Shown here piece by piece: positions 44,510 through 53,793 of a stretch of DNA of 64,000 bases (its first letter is position 1; each line of letters opens with the position of its first letter). Position numbers and translations under genes: made by a program. The stretch lies in contig NZ_CP077970.1 of the NCBI RefSeq assembly GCF_024758505.1, positions 6,820,001 to 6,884,000 of the forward strand, written 5' to 3'. Below the pieces are notes generated by a model. That model worked only from the letters and a program-made list of their open reading frames with translations, was not told where the DNA came from and did no database searches. This stretch comes from Bradyrhizobium arachidis (GTDB lineage Bacteria > Pseudomonadota > Alphaproteobacteria > Rhizobiales > Xanthobacteraceae).

Positions 44510-45516
44510 TCAAACCGACACGATATCCCCAGTTTCCGCTGCGCGTTTAACCGCGTCGATCACTCTGAGGGTCTTCAGTCTTCGCGCCCGCTCACCACAG
44601 GTTCGGTCGTACCGCGGATAATCCCACAGAAGTTTGCGATCTGCAGGCCAAGCGGGTCTGCTTTCTCATACTTCAGCCGCTCGCGCTCAATCGGCGCCCA
44701 CCAGCTGGCCTTGCTCGGATGACGCCAAAGATCGAGTTGCGGAATTGCGAGCGATGCTCTGGTACCGCCGATCTGGTAACAGGCCTCCTGCGTGTGACTG
44801 TAGGCCGGGTTCTCACCGGCCGTGAATTCCCAGCTCCAGGGCGACTGGATGGTATCGGAGACATTGACCGTTCCCATAGCGCCCGAGGCGAAGTGCAGGA
44901 GGATCACCGCTGTCTCTTCAACCGCGTTGCCACGCAGCCGATTGGATTGAGCAGCCTGCACTGCGACGATATCCCCACACAGGTACCGCAGCAGGTCGAC
45001 GTCGTGGATGAGGTTCAGGAAAACGGGCCCCGCCCCTTTTTCGCGGCGCCAGGCCACGTCGAAATAATCGTCCGGCTTGATCAGCCAGAACATGCCATGC
45101 ACCGACACGATCTGGCCCAGCCGGCCGCTGTCGATCTCTGCCTTAGCGCGCCGGATCATCGGGTTGTGGCGACGATGATGGCCCGTGATCAGCGGCACGC
45201 CCGCGCGCTCGGAAGCCTCGACCAGGGCTTGTGCAGCGGCGACGTCATCCGCTAACGGTTTTTCGATCAGCGCTGGGATCCCCGCTGCGATACAATCCAT
45301 TCCGTTGGCCACGTGCAGCTGGTTGGGGGTGGCGACAACCACCCCGTCCGGCCGATTTCCGGAGAGCATGTCCTGGAAGGACGAATACCAGTCCACCTTC
45401 AGCGAAACCGCCAACTCTCGGGCTGCCGGCGCCGGATCGACGATCGACGACAGCATCGCCTCCGGCCGCGCGAGAACGTGCTCGATGTGTCGCTTGCCGA
45501 TGAGACCTGCTCCCAT
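44510..45516 (-). pseudogene. Gfo/Idh/MocA-family oxidoreductase with a frameshift near its end
   Basis: NAD-binding GAGLIGKRHIEH is at the very start; VVVATPNQLHVANGMDCIAA, ALIEKPLADDVAAAQALVEA and the catalytic EKP are present; the C-terminal domain has GGTRASLAIPQLDLW. The stop at 44575 comes early: LKTLRVIDAVKRAAETGDIV continues in another frame to 44510. The first beta strand before GAGLIG also seems to be missing. Substrate (sugar or polyol) unknown. Activity is doubtful, but the core is intact. Confidence 0.7.
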
Positions 45517-46004
45517 CACCGGGTCCTCAGCGCCGCTGTCCTCTACTTGCTTCCGGAAGACATCAAGGTCGCACGCAGCGCGAGCAGCGTGACGGCCGGT
45601 CTCCCTCCCAAAATTCATCCTCCGAACCCATAGCCAAGACTTACGGTTTGGGCCGCGATCAGGCGCACCATCGCGGACTGACCGCGACAGCCTTTATCGC
45701 GTTGCTCGTCGTTTTTGCTGTCGATTCAAGCAATGGGACAGAGATGAGAGGCGCGCGGTGGCGGAAGAGCCATCCTCCTAACCCACCGCGAAAAACTAAC
45801 AGCTTTCGCGAAGAATTGGCACAACATCGCGGAGTTCTTCGGTGAGGGAAATCGCAAGGAGCGGTCCGACCCGCCCTGATTGGGACTAGCGCTGGCGCCT
45901 TTTACCTCGGCGGCGCCATCCATCTAATCTGTGGAGACTAATTACTTTCGCTCTCCCAAGCAGCTGGTGCGCCAGCATCAGGGGGATCGGCTTTTCGCGG
46001 CTTG
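45517..46004. other. Intergenic stretch before the importer operon
   Basis: No supported gene on either strand. Confidence 0.4.
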
Positions 46005-46010
46005 TATAAT
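46005..46010 (+). promoter_or_regulatory. Possible -10 element before the importer operon
   Basis: TATAAT lies immediately before the palindromic operator. No good -35 element is visible at 16-18 bases. If it is used, a regulator bound at the palindrome would cover the transcription start. Confidence 0.4.
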
Positions 46011-46026
46011 TTTTCCATATGGTCTA
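46011..46026. promoter_or_regulatory. Island operator, site 1 (importer)
   Basis: TTTTCCATATGGTCTA, an inverted repeat of form TNNNCC-N4-GGTNNA, is centred 69.5 bp before ATG 46088. The same pattern occurs at three other promoters of the island. Confidence 0.75.
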
Positions 46027-46087
46027 TTTTATAGTGAGAGGTCCGCCAGAGACTTCGAGTAGGGCAACTTTTAGGGAGGGTGACGGC

Positions 46088-47251
46088 ATGATCGCCAGAG
46101 GAGTGATCGTGGCGACGGCGATGCTCGCCGCCACAATTTCAGTTCGTGCAGAGGATCGGCCGCTCAAGATCGGCTGGCTCATGAGCTATACCGGTCCAGG
46201 CGCCGCCGCCGGTGCCGCATCCGATGCGGCAATCGACGTGTTCTTCAAGACATTCGGTAAGTCGGTCGCAGGCCGCAAGATCGAGATCATCAAGCGCGAC
46301 ACCACGGGGCCGGCGCCCGACGTCGCGCGGCGGCTCGCCCAGGAACTGATCGTAGGCGAAAAAGTCGATTTCCTCGCAGGCATGGACTATACGCCCAACA
46401 CGATGGCGGTAGCGCCGCTGTCAACATCCGCCAAAGTCCCCCTCCTCATCGTCAATTCCGCGACATCGGGGATCCTCGCCAAACATCCCTTTGCCGTCCG
46501 GTTCGGCTTCACGACAGCCGAGATGGCGCAGCAGCTCGCGGCGTATGCCAGCAAGCAGAAGTTCAAGTCCGTCTATACGTTCGTGCACGAGTACGAACCG
46601 GGCCTCGACGCAGAAGCGATGTTCATTCGCGAGTTCAAGTCCGCTGGCGGCGCCGTCGCCGGCTCGGTGCGCGCGCCGCTTAAGGCAACGGACTTTTCCG
46701 CCTACATTCAGCGGATCAAGGACGCTAATCCGGACGCCGTTTTCGTCTTCATGGCCGCCGGCGAGCTGCCGCCCATCTTCCTTCGCCAGTTCAAGGAGGC
46801 CGGGCTCGATCCGGCCAAGATCATTGGCATTGGCGATATCACGGACGAAGCCTCGTTGCCTGTGGCGGGGGATGCGGCGCTCGGCGTGGTCACCGCCTTC
46901 CATTACACGCAAACGCACGACTCAGAGGCCAACAAGGAGTTCGCGCGCGCGTTCAAGTCGGTTGCGCCGGATCGTCCGCTGAACTTCCTGCCTGTCGTCG
47001 CCTACGACGTCCTCAGGGCGATCCGTCAAGTGGTCGAAGCCCAGGAGGGCGAGCTCAATCCCGATCGGACGATGGAGCTTCTCAAGCAGATCAAATTCGA
47101 AAGCCCGCGCGGTCCGATCTCGATTGATCCTGCAACCCGCGAAATCGTCCAGACCGTCTATTTCCGCAAGGTCGAGAAGCGCGACGGACAAATCGTCAAT
47201 GTCGAATTCGCATCGACACCCGACGTCAAGGATCCAGGTTCGGCGCGCTAG
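46088..47251 (+). CDS. Liv-type ABC importer, periplasmic substrate-binding protein
   Basis: 387 aa. The signal peptide is ARGVIVATAMLAATISVRAE, and the Peripla_BP_6 fold follows (LKIGWLMSYTGPGAAAGAAS, GRKIEIIKRDTTGPAPDVAR, FIREFKSAGGAVAGSVRAPL, LRQFKEAGLDPAKIIGIGDI). ATG 46088 has GGGAGGG upstream; the longer frame starts inside the operator. In soil bacteria such binding proteins carry amino acids or aromatic acids, and the neighbours favour an aromatic ligand. First gene of a five-gene operon. Confidence 0.9.
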   Translation: MIARGVIVATAMLAATISVRAEDRPLKIGWLMSYTGPGAAAGAASDAAIDVFFKTFGKSVAGRKIEIIKRDTTGPAPDVARRLAQELIVGEKVDFLAGMDYTPNTMAVAPLSTSAKVPLLIVNSATSGILAKHPFAVRFGFTTAEMAQQLAAYASKQKFKSVYTFVHEYEPGLDAEAMFIREFKSAGGAVAGSVRAPLKATDFSAYIQRIKDANPDAVFVFMAAGELPPIFLRQFKEAGLDPAKIIGIGDITDEASLPVAGDAALGVVTAFHYTQTHDSEANKEFARAFKSVAPDRPLNFLPVVAYDVLRAIRQVVEAQEGELNPDRTMELLKQIKFESPRGPISIDPATREIVQTVYFRKVEKRDGQIVNVEFASTPDVKDPGSAR

Positions 47252-47259
47252 GTGGCACG

Positions 47260-48123
47260 ATGCTCGGCTTCGTCAATATCCTCCTCGGCGGTATCGCCTA
47301 CGGGTTCGTGCTGTTCCTGATGGCCGGAGGGCTCTCGATCACGCTTGGCCTCATGGGCTTCGCCAACATGGCCCATGCGGCACTGGCAATGGTCGGCGGC
47401 TACACCGCCGCACTACTGATCGGCAAGGCCGGCTGGCCGTTCTTCGCGGCCGTCGTCATGGCGGGGTTAACTGCGGCGGCGACGGGCGCGATCCTGGAGC
47501 GCCTCCTGTTCCGGCGGCTCTATCAGGCATCCGAGCTCGAGCAGGTCCTGCTCACGATTGGCGTCGTTTACGTCGCCATCGCAGCGGCGACCTATCTCGC
47601 CGGTCCCGAGCAGATGGCCATCGGCGTGCCCGCCTGGTTGGACGGCAATCTCAGCCTTGGGCCGGTCGACCTCAACCGCTATCGTCTGTTCCTGATCGTG
47701 TCCGGCCTCGTGCTGCTCCTCTCGCTCGTCCGTCTCATCGAGCACACGACGTTCGGCGCCAAGATCAGGGCCGCGGTCTTCAACCGCCGGATGACGGCAT
47801 CATGCGGCATCGATGTCGACAAGCTCTATGCCCTCGCCTTTGCCCTTGGGTCGGCGCTTGCCGGGATCGGGGGAGCGCTCAGTGTCAACCTGCTTGGGCT
47901 GGACCCCAACTTCCCGATCAAATTCCTGACCGAGCTGTTGATCGTCGTCAGCGTCGGCGGGCTGGGCTCGCTGCGCGGAACCTTCCTCGCCGCCATGCTG
48001 TTCGGGGTCATCGACGTCGTCGGCAAATATCTGCTGCCCGAGATCGGAGCCTTCATAATTTACGCCACGGCGCTCGCGCTCCTGACGATGCGGCCGCAGG
48101 GCCTCGTTGGTCGTCCGCGATGA
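47260..48123 (+). CDS. Liv-type ABC importer permease (LivH-like)
   Basis: 287 aa with eight membrane helices (NILLGGIAYGFVLFLMAGGL, GLMGFANMAHAALAMVGGYT, RLIEHTTFGAKIRAAVFNRR coupling loop, LTELLIVVSVGGLGSLRGTF). It starts 9 bases after the binding-protein stop, and its stop overlaps the next start (ATGA). Inner membrane. Confidence 0.92.
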   Translation: MLGFVNILLGGIAYGFVLFLMAGGLSITLGLMGFANMAHAALAMVGGYTAALLIGKAGWPFFAAVVMAGLTAAATGAILERLLFRRLYQASELEQVLLTIGVVYVAIAAATYLAGPEQMAIGVPAWLDGNLSLGPVDLNRYRLFLIVSGLVLLLSLVRLIEHTTFGAKIRAAVFNRRMTASCGIDVDKLYALAFALGSALAGIGGALSVNLLGLDPNFPIKFLTELLIVVSVGGLGSLRGTFLAAMLFGVIDVVGKYLLPEIGAFIIYATALALLTMRPQGLVGRPR

Positions 48124-49118
48124 GCGACATCACGCTCGATTTGGCACGGATGATGGTCGTCCGCCGCGCGCGGTGGACCCCCCTGGAAATCGCGTTCTGG
48201 CTCGCGGCTGCCGCCGGTTATTTTCTATTTCCGGCCAAGCTCGTCCTGTTGACGCAGATGCTGATCGGCGGGCTCTTTGCCATGTCGCTGGATCTGCTGC
48301 TGGGCTATGGCGGCATCCCCTCGTTCGGCCATGCCGCCTTCTTCGGACTGGGCGCCTATGCAGCGGGACTGCTCGCCGTCCATGGCTGGGGCGAACCGCT
48401 CTCAGGCGTTCTCTTCGGTGGGCTCGCCGCCGGCGGACTCGGGCTTGCGTTCAGCTCGGTCATCGCCAAAGTGCGTGGCGCGGCGGTGCTGATGGTGACG
48501 CTGTGCATCGGGCTGCTGCTGTTTGAGGCAGCAAGCCGCATGCCGTGGCTGACCGGCGGCGATACCGGTCTGCAAGGCATTGACATGTGGCCATTACTCG
48601 GCCAATTCGAATTCGATCTCTATGGCCGGACCGCGTTTTGGTACGCCTACGTTGTCGCTTTCCTGCTCTATCTTGCGTCCCGGCGCTACATCCATTCGCC
48701 CGAGGGTCTGGCGCTGAAGGGCATGCGCGAGAACCACGATCGCATTCCGATGCTTGGCGTATCGACCGCCCGCCGCAAGATGATCGCCTTCACGATCTCA
48801 GCGACTATCGCCGGCATGGCTGGCGCGTTGCTGGCGCAGACCACCCAAATCGTCGCGCTGGAGACGTTGAGCTTCGAGCGATCGGTCGCGGCGCTGATCA
48901 TGCTGATCGTGGGCGGGATTGGCACGCTGATCGGCGGCTTCATTGGCGCGGCGGCCTTCATCTGGGCACGCGACGTGCTGTCCGCGCTCAACCCGGTGTA
49001 CTGGATGTTCTGGCTCGGGCTCATCCTCATCGCGCTGGTGCTGACGGCGCGAGGCGGCCTGGTAGGCGCCTTGGCAGTGGTCGCGGACCATCTGGCGCGG
49101 AGGGGGCCTCCGCGATGA
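48120..49118 (+). CDS. Liv-type ABC importer permease (LivM-like)
   Basis: 332 aa with eight to ten helices. Family motifs are LLLGYGGIPSFGHAAFFGLG and the coupling loop MRENHDRIPMLGVSTARRKM. ATG 48120 overlaps the previous stop. The same frame is open far upstream, but that part is antisense-like noise over the first two genes of the operon. Confidence 0.92.
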   Translation: MSDITLDLARMMVVRRARWTPLEIAFWLAAAAGYFLFPAKLVLLTQMLIGGLFAMSLDLLLGYGGIPSFGHAAFFGLGAYAAGLLAVHGWGEPLSGVLFGGLAAGGLGLAFSSVIAKVRGAAVLMVTLCIGLLLFEAASRMPWLTGGDTGLQGIDMWPLLGQFEFDLYGRTAFWYAYVVAFLLYLASRRYIHSPEGLALKGMRENHDRIPMLGVSTARRKMIAFTISATIAGMAGALLAQTTQIVALETLSFERSVAALIMLIVGGIGTLIGGFIGAAAFIWARDVLSALNPVYWMFWLGLILIALVLTARGGLVGALAVVADHLARRGPPR

Positions 49119-49867
49119 CGGTGCCGGCGCTCGAAACAAGAGTCCTATGCAAGCAGTTCGGCGCCCTGAAGGTGACCAACGAGGTCAGCCTTCGGCTGAA
49201 AGCCGGAGGCCGCCACGCCTTGATCGGGCCGAACGGCGCGGGCAAGAGCACGCTGATCAACCTGCTCACCGGCGTGCTGGCGCCAACGAGCGGCAGCATT
49301 CTGCTCGAGGGCGCGCCGATCAATCGGCTGACCACAGATCAGCGTGTTGCCTTGGGGCTCGGCAGGACGTTCCAGATCAATGCTCTGTTTCCGCATCTGT
49401 CGCCGCTGGAGTCGATCATGCTGGCGGTGGCAAGGCGGAACGGCCGCCTGGGCCGCCCTCTGCAAGCGCTACATCGGGAGACGGATGTTACCGACGAAGC
49501 TTTTGCATTGGCCTGCTCGGTCGGCCTTGGCCGCGATTGCCTTCGTCCGACGACGGAGCTCGCGTATGGGCGCCAGCGCCTTTTGGAGATCGCGCTTGCC
49601 CTCGCCGGCCGGCCGCGCGTCCTGCTGCTAGACGAGCCGGCGGCCGGCGTCCCCGCCAGCGAGAGTTTTGAGCTCATGCAGGCGATCGAGGCACTGCCGC
49701 ACGATGTCGCCATCCTCTTCATCGAACACGACATGGACCTGGTCTTCCGATTTGCCCACACCATCACGGTGCTCGTTGCCGGATCCGTGTTGTGCGAGGG
49801 CCCGCCCGGCCAGATCGCTAGAGATCCCGAGGTGCGCCGTGTCTACTTGGGGGTCGCCGGTGACTGA
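49115..49867 (+). CDS. Liv-type ABC importer ATPase (LivG-like)
   Basis: 250 aa. Walker A is GPNGAGKSTLINLLTG, the signature ELAYGRQRLLEIALAL, Walker B VLLLDEPAAGV, the switch His in LFIEHDMDLVF. The family-typical GLGRTFQINALFPHLSPLES is present. It overlaps both neighbours (ATGA start; 8 bases with the next). Confidence 0.92.
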   Translation: MTVPALETRVLCKQFGALKVTNEVSLRLKAGGRHALIGPNGAGKSTLINLLTGVLAPTSGSILLEGAPINRLTTDQRVALGLGRTFQINALFPHLSPLESIMLAVARRNGRLGRPLQALHRETDVTDEAFALACSVGLGRDCLRPTTELAYGRQRLLEIALALAGRPRVLLLDEPAAGVPASESFELMQAIEALPHDVAILFIEHDMDLVFRFAHTITVLVAGSVLCEGPPGQIARDPEVRRVYLGVAGD

Positions 49868-50582
49868 GTCCCTGCTCGAGATCGAAAGCCTAGACGTCGG
49901 CTACGGCGAAGGCGTGGTGGTCCATGATCTTTCGCTGAATATCGATGTTGGTGGATCGCTCGCGCTATTGGGGCGCAACGGGGCGGGTAAATCGACCTTG
50001 ATGCTCGCGATCGCCGGCCATCTCGCTCCCCGGAAAGGTCGGCTTCGTTTTGGCGGCAAGGAGATCACGACCATGCCGCCGCACTTGCGGAGCCGCATGG
50101 GCGTCGGCTGGGTCCCGCAGGGTCGCGAAGTGTTCGCGCCGCTGACCGTCCAGGAGAACCTGCGGATCGCAGAAACGCCAGGGGCCTGGACGATCGACCG
50201 CGTATACGAATTGTTCCCGAAATTGAAGGAGCGCCGCGCCAACTTCGGCAATCAGCTGTCCGGAGGCGAGCAGCAGATGCTGGCGATCGGGCGTGCTTTG
50301 GTCACCAATCCGCGTCTTCTGCTCCTGGACGAGCCGCTCGAAGGCCTTGCGCCTGTCGTTGCCCAAGACGTCGCCCGCTGTATCACAGAGATCACGCAGG
50401 GCGAGAACATGGCGGTGATCCTGATCGAGCAGCACGCCGGGTTTGCGCTCCGCCTAGCGCAGCACGCCATCATCCTCGAACGGGGCGTCGCGGTTCGATC
50501 CGGACCGAGCATGACCGTCGCACAGGACCGTGACGCGCTCGAGCAATTCGTCGGCATCCGGAAACCGGTCCGCGCCGCGTGA
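49860..50582 (+). CDS. Liv-type ABC importer ATPase (LivF-like)
   Basis: 240 aa from GTG 49860. Walker A is GRNGAGKSTLMLAIAG, GVGWVPQGREVFAPLTVQEN is typical of LivF, the signature is LSGGEQQMLAIGRAL, Walker B LLLLDEPLEGL, switch His in LIEQHAGF. Last gene of the importer operon; the P450 operator begins 40 bases after its stop. Confidence 0.92.
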   Translation: MTESLLEIESLDVGYGEGVVVHDLSLNIDVGGSLALLGRNGAGKSTLMLAIAGHLAPRKGRLRFGGKEITTMPPHLRSRMGVGWVPQGREVFAPLTVQENLRIAETPGAWTIDRVYELFPKLKERRANFGNQLSGGEQQMLAIGRALVTNPRLLLLDEPLEGLAPVVAQDVARCITEITQGENMAVILIEQHAGFALRLAQHAIILERGVAVRSGPSMTVAQDRDALEQFVGIRKPVRAA

Positions 50583-50621
50583 CGCGACTCCCGCGGCGTG
50601 GCTGGCAGCTTGCCTACTAAC

Positions 50622-50637
50622 TTTTCCATATGGTATA
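50622..50637. promoter_or_regulatory. Island operator, site 2 (P450 pair)
   Basis: TTTTCCATATGGTATA shares 13 of 16 bases with site 1, including the whole TTTTCCATATGGT stretch. It is centred 45.5 bp before ATG 50675. Confidence 0.75.
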
Positions 50638-50674
50638 TTTAATGAAAGAAGACGATGAGGACCGGGAGGACTGC

Positions 50675-51835
50675 ATGGGCTTTCGCTTCGACCCCGAAGA
50701 CCGCGACTTCGTCAACGACCCCTATCCCACTTACAAGATCCTGCGCGACGATCATCCAGTCTACCGGCACAAGCCGAGCGGCTATTATGTGATCACGCGC
50801 AACGAGGACGTCGCCCGCATCCTCAATGATTTCGAGACCTTCTCCTCGTCGCGCGGCAATACCCTGGTCGATTCGCCACTGCGTATCGGCAAGACGCTCG
50901 GCACGACAGATCCACCGCGCCACGATGAGCTGCGGCGCGTCGTGATGAAGGGATTCACGCCTGCCCGGATCCAGTCGATGCAGCCCGCCATCGAGCGCGA
51001 CGTGCAACGTCTCCTGCACGATTTCGGTGACCGCCGCGAATGCGACTTCATGGCCGACATCAGCCGCCCCATTCTGTACGCCGCGCTCGGCCGCATGCTC
51101 GGTCTCGATGGGCACGCCGCCGTCCGCGCGGCCGAACTGTCGCGGGATCTCTTTCATGCCGCCCCGAACGCGATGGGGGCCGTGTCGAAGCCGGGGGTGA
51201 TGGAAGACGTCTTCGCCGTGCTCGGTGAGCAACTCGAGCGCCGGCGCAAGGACCGAAGCGACGACCTGTTCTCGTTCCTGCTCGAAGCTCAGGAGGCCGG
51301 CGCGCCGCTCTCAGACGCGGAAATTCTCGGCAACATGTCGACTGTCCTGTTGGCGGGCAACGCATCCATTGGCCATTACTTCTCGAACCTAATTCATGCG
51401 CTCTGGCAGAATTCCGGCGAGCGCCGGAAATTGTTGATGGATCCCACAAAGCTCGACGCGGCCGTCAACGAAGGCGTGCGCTGGGACACCTCGACTCAGT
51501 CCTTTGCACGCCAGACCACAAAGGAAATCTCCCTGCACGGAGTCACGATACCGGCCGACAGCCGCCTGGTGGTCTGCTACGGCGCGGCCAATCGCGATGA
51601 ACGGGTAATTCCCGATCCGGACACTTATGACATCGATCGTGGCAAGACGCGCCATTTCGGCTTCGGCTCCGGTCCACACATTTGCCTCGGCGCGCCCACG
51701 GCCCGCGCGATGATGCGGACCATCATGACGCCGCTGTTGCCAGCACTCGGCGAATACGAGCTCGACATCGCCAATGCCGAGCGGGTCGCTCACATGATGG
51801 CGCGCGGCTTCTACAAGCTCCGGATTCGCTGGTAG
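50675..51835 (+). CDS. Cytochrome P450, first of a tandem pair
   Basis: 386 aa, soluble class I size. The K-helix Glu and Arg are in NEGVRWDT. The heme-thiolate loop is HFGFGSGPHICLGAPTARAM, with the Cys ligand. The I-helix reads LLAGNASIGHYF: the usual acid-Thr pair of AGx(D/E)T is Ala-Ser. ATG 50675 has GGGAGG upstream; the ATG at 50630 is inside the operator. No ferredoxin or reductase gene is near, so electrons must come from elsewhere. In the island's context it could oxidise or O-demethylate an aromatic ring; the substrate is not known. Confidence 0.92.
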   Translation: MGFRFDPEDRDFVNDPYPTYKILRDDHPVYRHKPSGYYVITRNEDVARILNDFETFSSSRGNTLVDSPLRIGKTLGTTDPPRHDELRRVVMKGFTPARIQSMQPAIERDVQRLLHDFGDRRECDFMADISRPILYAALGRMLGLDGHAAVRAAELSRDLFHAAPNAMGAVSKPGVMEDVFAVLGEQLERRRKDRSDDLFSFLLEAQEAGAPLSDAEILGNMSTVLLAGNASIGHYFSNLIHALWQNSGERRKLLMDPTKLDAAVNEGVRWDTSTQSFARQTTKEISLHGVTIPADSRLVVCYGAANRDERVIPDPDTYDIDRGKTRHFGFGSGPHICLGAPTARAMMRTIMTPLLPALGEYELDIANAERVAHMMARGFYKLRIRW

Positions 51836-51841
51836 GTGACC

Positions 51842-52999
51842 ATGGCCTCGTTCGATCTCGCCAGCGATGCTTTCTTCGACGATCCTTATCCGACCTATCG
51901 ACAGATGCGGGCGGAACAGCCGGCCTATCAATGCCCGAAGACCAATCTCTGGTTCGTCAGCCGGCACCGCGACGTCGCGGACGCGCTGGCAAAGCCCGAT
52001 CTGTTCTCGTCCTCGGCCGGCAACGCGCTCAGCGATTCCCCGCTTCGCGTCGGCAAGACGCTGGGCTCGATCGATCCGCCCCGGCATGACGAGCTACGGC
52101 GCATCATCATCCGCGGTGTCACACCGGCACGCATCGAGCTGGTTCTGCCCTGGATCCGCGCCGAGCTCGCGCGGCGGCTGGACGTGCTGAGCCCGCACCG
52201 TCAATGCGACTTCGTCGCCGATATCAGCCGTCCCCTGCTGTTCGGCGCGCTCGGCCGCATGCTTGGTCTTGGCCCCGGTTCAGCACGGAAGGCCAGCGAT
52301 CTTTCGGAGCGCTTGTTTCGCGGACAGGCTGGTCCCGCCGGTCCCGCACTCGCGGATGAGGATCGGGCCGAGGTCGTTGTGCTGTTGACGGAGGAGCTGG
52401 CGCGGCGCCGCTTGGAGCGCGACGATGACCTGTTCTCGGTCCTGATCGCGGCACAAGCGGCAGGCGCGCCGCTCGGCGACGCCGAAATCGTCGCGAACAT
52501 GATGACCGTACTGCTCGCCGGCAACGCCTCGATCGGACATTTCCTGCCGAACCTGATGCACGCGCTCTGGCGCCATCCCGGCCAACGCTTGCGCGTGATG
52601 GCTGATCTATCATTAGTCGATGCCGCCATCGAAGAAGCCGTCCGCTGGGACACCTCGACGCAATGCTTCGCCCGCACCACGTCGGCGCCAGCCGAAATTG
52701 CGGGAGTCGACATTCCCCCGGGCGCGCGGGTCGCCCTGCTCTATGCGTCGGCCAATCGCGACGAGACCGCCATTGGCTATGCCGAGCGCTTCGACCTCAC
52801 ACGCGGCAAGGTTCGCCATTTCGGCTTCGGGTTTGGACCACATATTTGCCTCGGCGCAAGCGCAACTCGTGCCATTCTGCGCACCATCCTGCCAAGCCTC
52901 CTCGCGGCACTGAGGGAGTTCGACATCGACATCGCCAGGGCCGAGCGGGTTCGTCACCTAATGGTGCGCGGCTTCAGGAGCCTTCCGATTATTTGGTGA
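51842..52999 (+). CDS. Cytochrome P450, second of a tandem pair
   Basis: 385 aa and clearly a paralogue of the first (shared SPLRVGKTLGS, DPPRHDELRR, LLAGNASIGH, WDTSTQ, FGFGFGPHICLGA). The Cys ligand and ExxR (EEAVRW) are intact. The same unusual Ala-Ser replaces the I-helix acid-Thr pair. It starts 6 bases after the first P450. Its end overlaps the convergent TetR gene by 11 bases. The pair may form a heteromer or act in sequence. Confidence 0.92.
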   Translation: MASFDLASDAFFDDPYPTYRQMRAEQPAYQCPKTNLWFVSRHRDVADALAKPDLFSSSAGNALSDSPLRVGKTLGSIDPPRHDELRRIIIRGVTPARIELVLPWIRAELARRLDVLSPHRQCDFVADISRPLLFGALGRMLGLGPGSARKASDLSERLFRGQAGPAGPALADEDRAEVVVLLTEELARRRLERDDDLFSVLIAAQAAGAPLGDAEIVANMMTVLLAGNASIGHFLPNLMHALWRHPGQRLRVMADLSLVDAAIEEAVRWDTSTQCFARTTSAPAEIAGVDIPPGARVALLYASANRDETAIGYAERFDLTRGKVRHFGFGFGPHICLGASATRAILRTILPSLLAALREFDIDIARAERVRHLMVRGFRSLPIIW

Positions 53000-53741
53000 G
53001 GCGTCTACTCTTGCGAGGTGCCGCAACGCGTGCCGGGCGGGCGCTCTCGGCCGGTTCGCGGAAGAACAAGGCGCAGCAGGTCCGGACGTGCTCGTCGACA
53101 AACTTCTTCGAAAAAGGCGAGCGGCCCATCACCTGTTGGACCTCTGCGCTGAGCATGAAGATACGCGTGACGGCGCCGATGAACAGATATTGCAGATGAT
53201 AGGGATCGCCCTCGACGTAGCGGCCCTGCTTCTGGGCGGTCCGGATCAGCTTGGCCATGACGTCGAAGTAGTTGCGCACCCGCTCCTCGACAAGCCAGGT
53301 CAGCCGATCGCTGTCCCGCTTGCCTTCATGCGACATCAACCAGTGGAAGTTCGGGTTGGCGGCCGCAAACCGAACAAACTGCTCCTGGAGCAGCCGCAAC
53401 CGCGCAACCTCGTCCTTCTCCGTCATCCCGGCAAGGTGATCCTGGAAATGCTGGCCGAAGTTGAAGCTCGTGGTCGTGACGACTGCCCGCCAGAGCCCCT
53501 CCTTGTTTTTGAAGTGATAGGTCACAAGCGGATGCTGGACCCCGGCCTTCGCGGCGACGTTCCGCGTCGAGGCGCCCTCGAAGCCGCGCTCGGCGAATTC
53601 CTCGAAGGCTGCCTGGAGTATCCGTTCCCGCGTGTCGAGTGATCGCTGTTGGCGTCGGCGCTGATTGACGACCTCGTCGAGCGTTTCCTTGGTGAGATCC
53701 GATGTCAAAGCGTCCCCGCGAGGCAGGCCATATCCGGTCAA
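52989..53741 (-). CDS. TetR-family regulator, candidate master of the island
   Basis: 250 aa. The N-terminal helix-turn-helix is TRERILQAAFEEFAERGFEG followed by STRNVAAKAGVQHPLVTYHF; the rest is the helical ligand and dimer domain. TTG 53741 has GGGAGG upstream. It is the only intact regulator inside the island and lies convergent to the P450s. The RraA genes upstream are on the same strand. A TetR dimer would suit the 6-4-6 palindrome seen four times, although no copy is evident before its own gene. Confidence 0.85.
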   Translation of the reverse strand: MTGYGLPRGDALTSDLTKETLDEVVNQRRRQQRSLDTRERILQAAFEEFAERGFEGASTRNVAAKAGVQHPLVTYHFKNKEGLWRAVVTTTSFNFGQHFQDHLAGMTEKDEVARLRLLQEQFVRFAAANPNFHWLMSHEGKRDSDRLTWLVEERVRNYFDVMAKLIRTAQKQGRYVEGDPYHLQYLFIGAVTRIFMLSAEVQQVMGRSPFSKKFVDEHVRTCCALFFREPAESARPARVAAPRKSRRLTK

Positions 53742-53793
53742 AGGCTATCCTCCCGGTCACCGGATTTGTCAACCGCGCGGCGGTGCAGGACCC

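Noticed and set aside
47124..48119. Upstream extension of the LivM-like permease
   Set aside because: That frame overlaps the end of the binding-protein gene and the entire LivH gene, and has no membrane helices there.
52965..53010. Transcription terminator between the second P450 and the TetR gene
   Set aside because: The two genes overlap tail to tail by 11 bases, and I see no stem-loop followed by a T-run.
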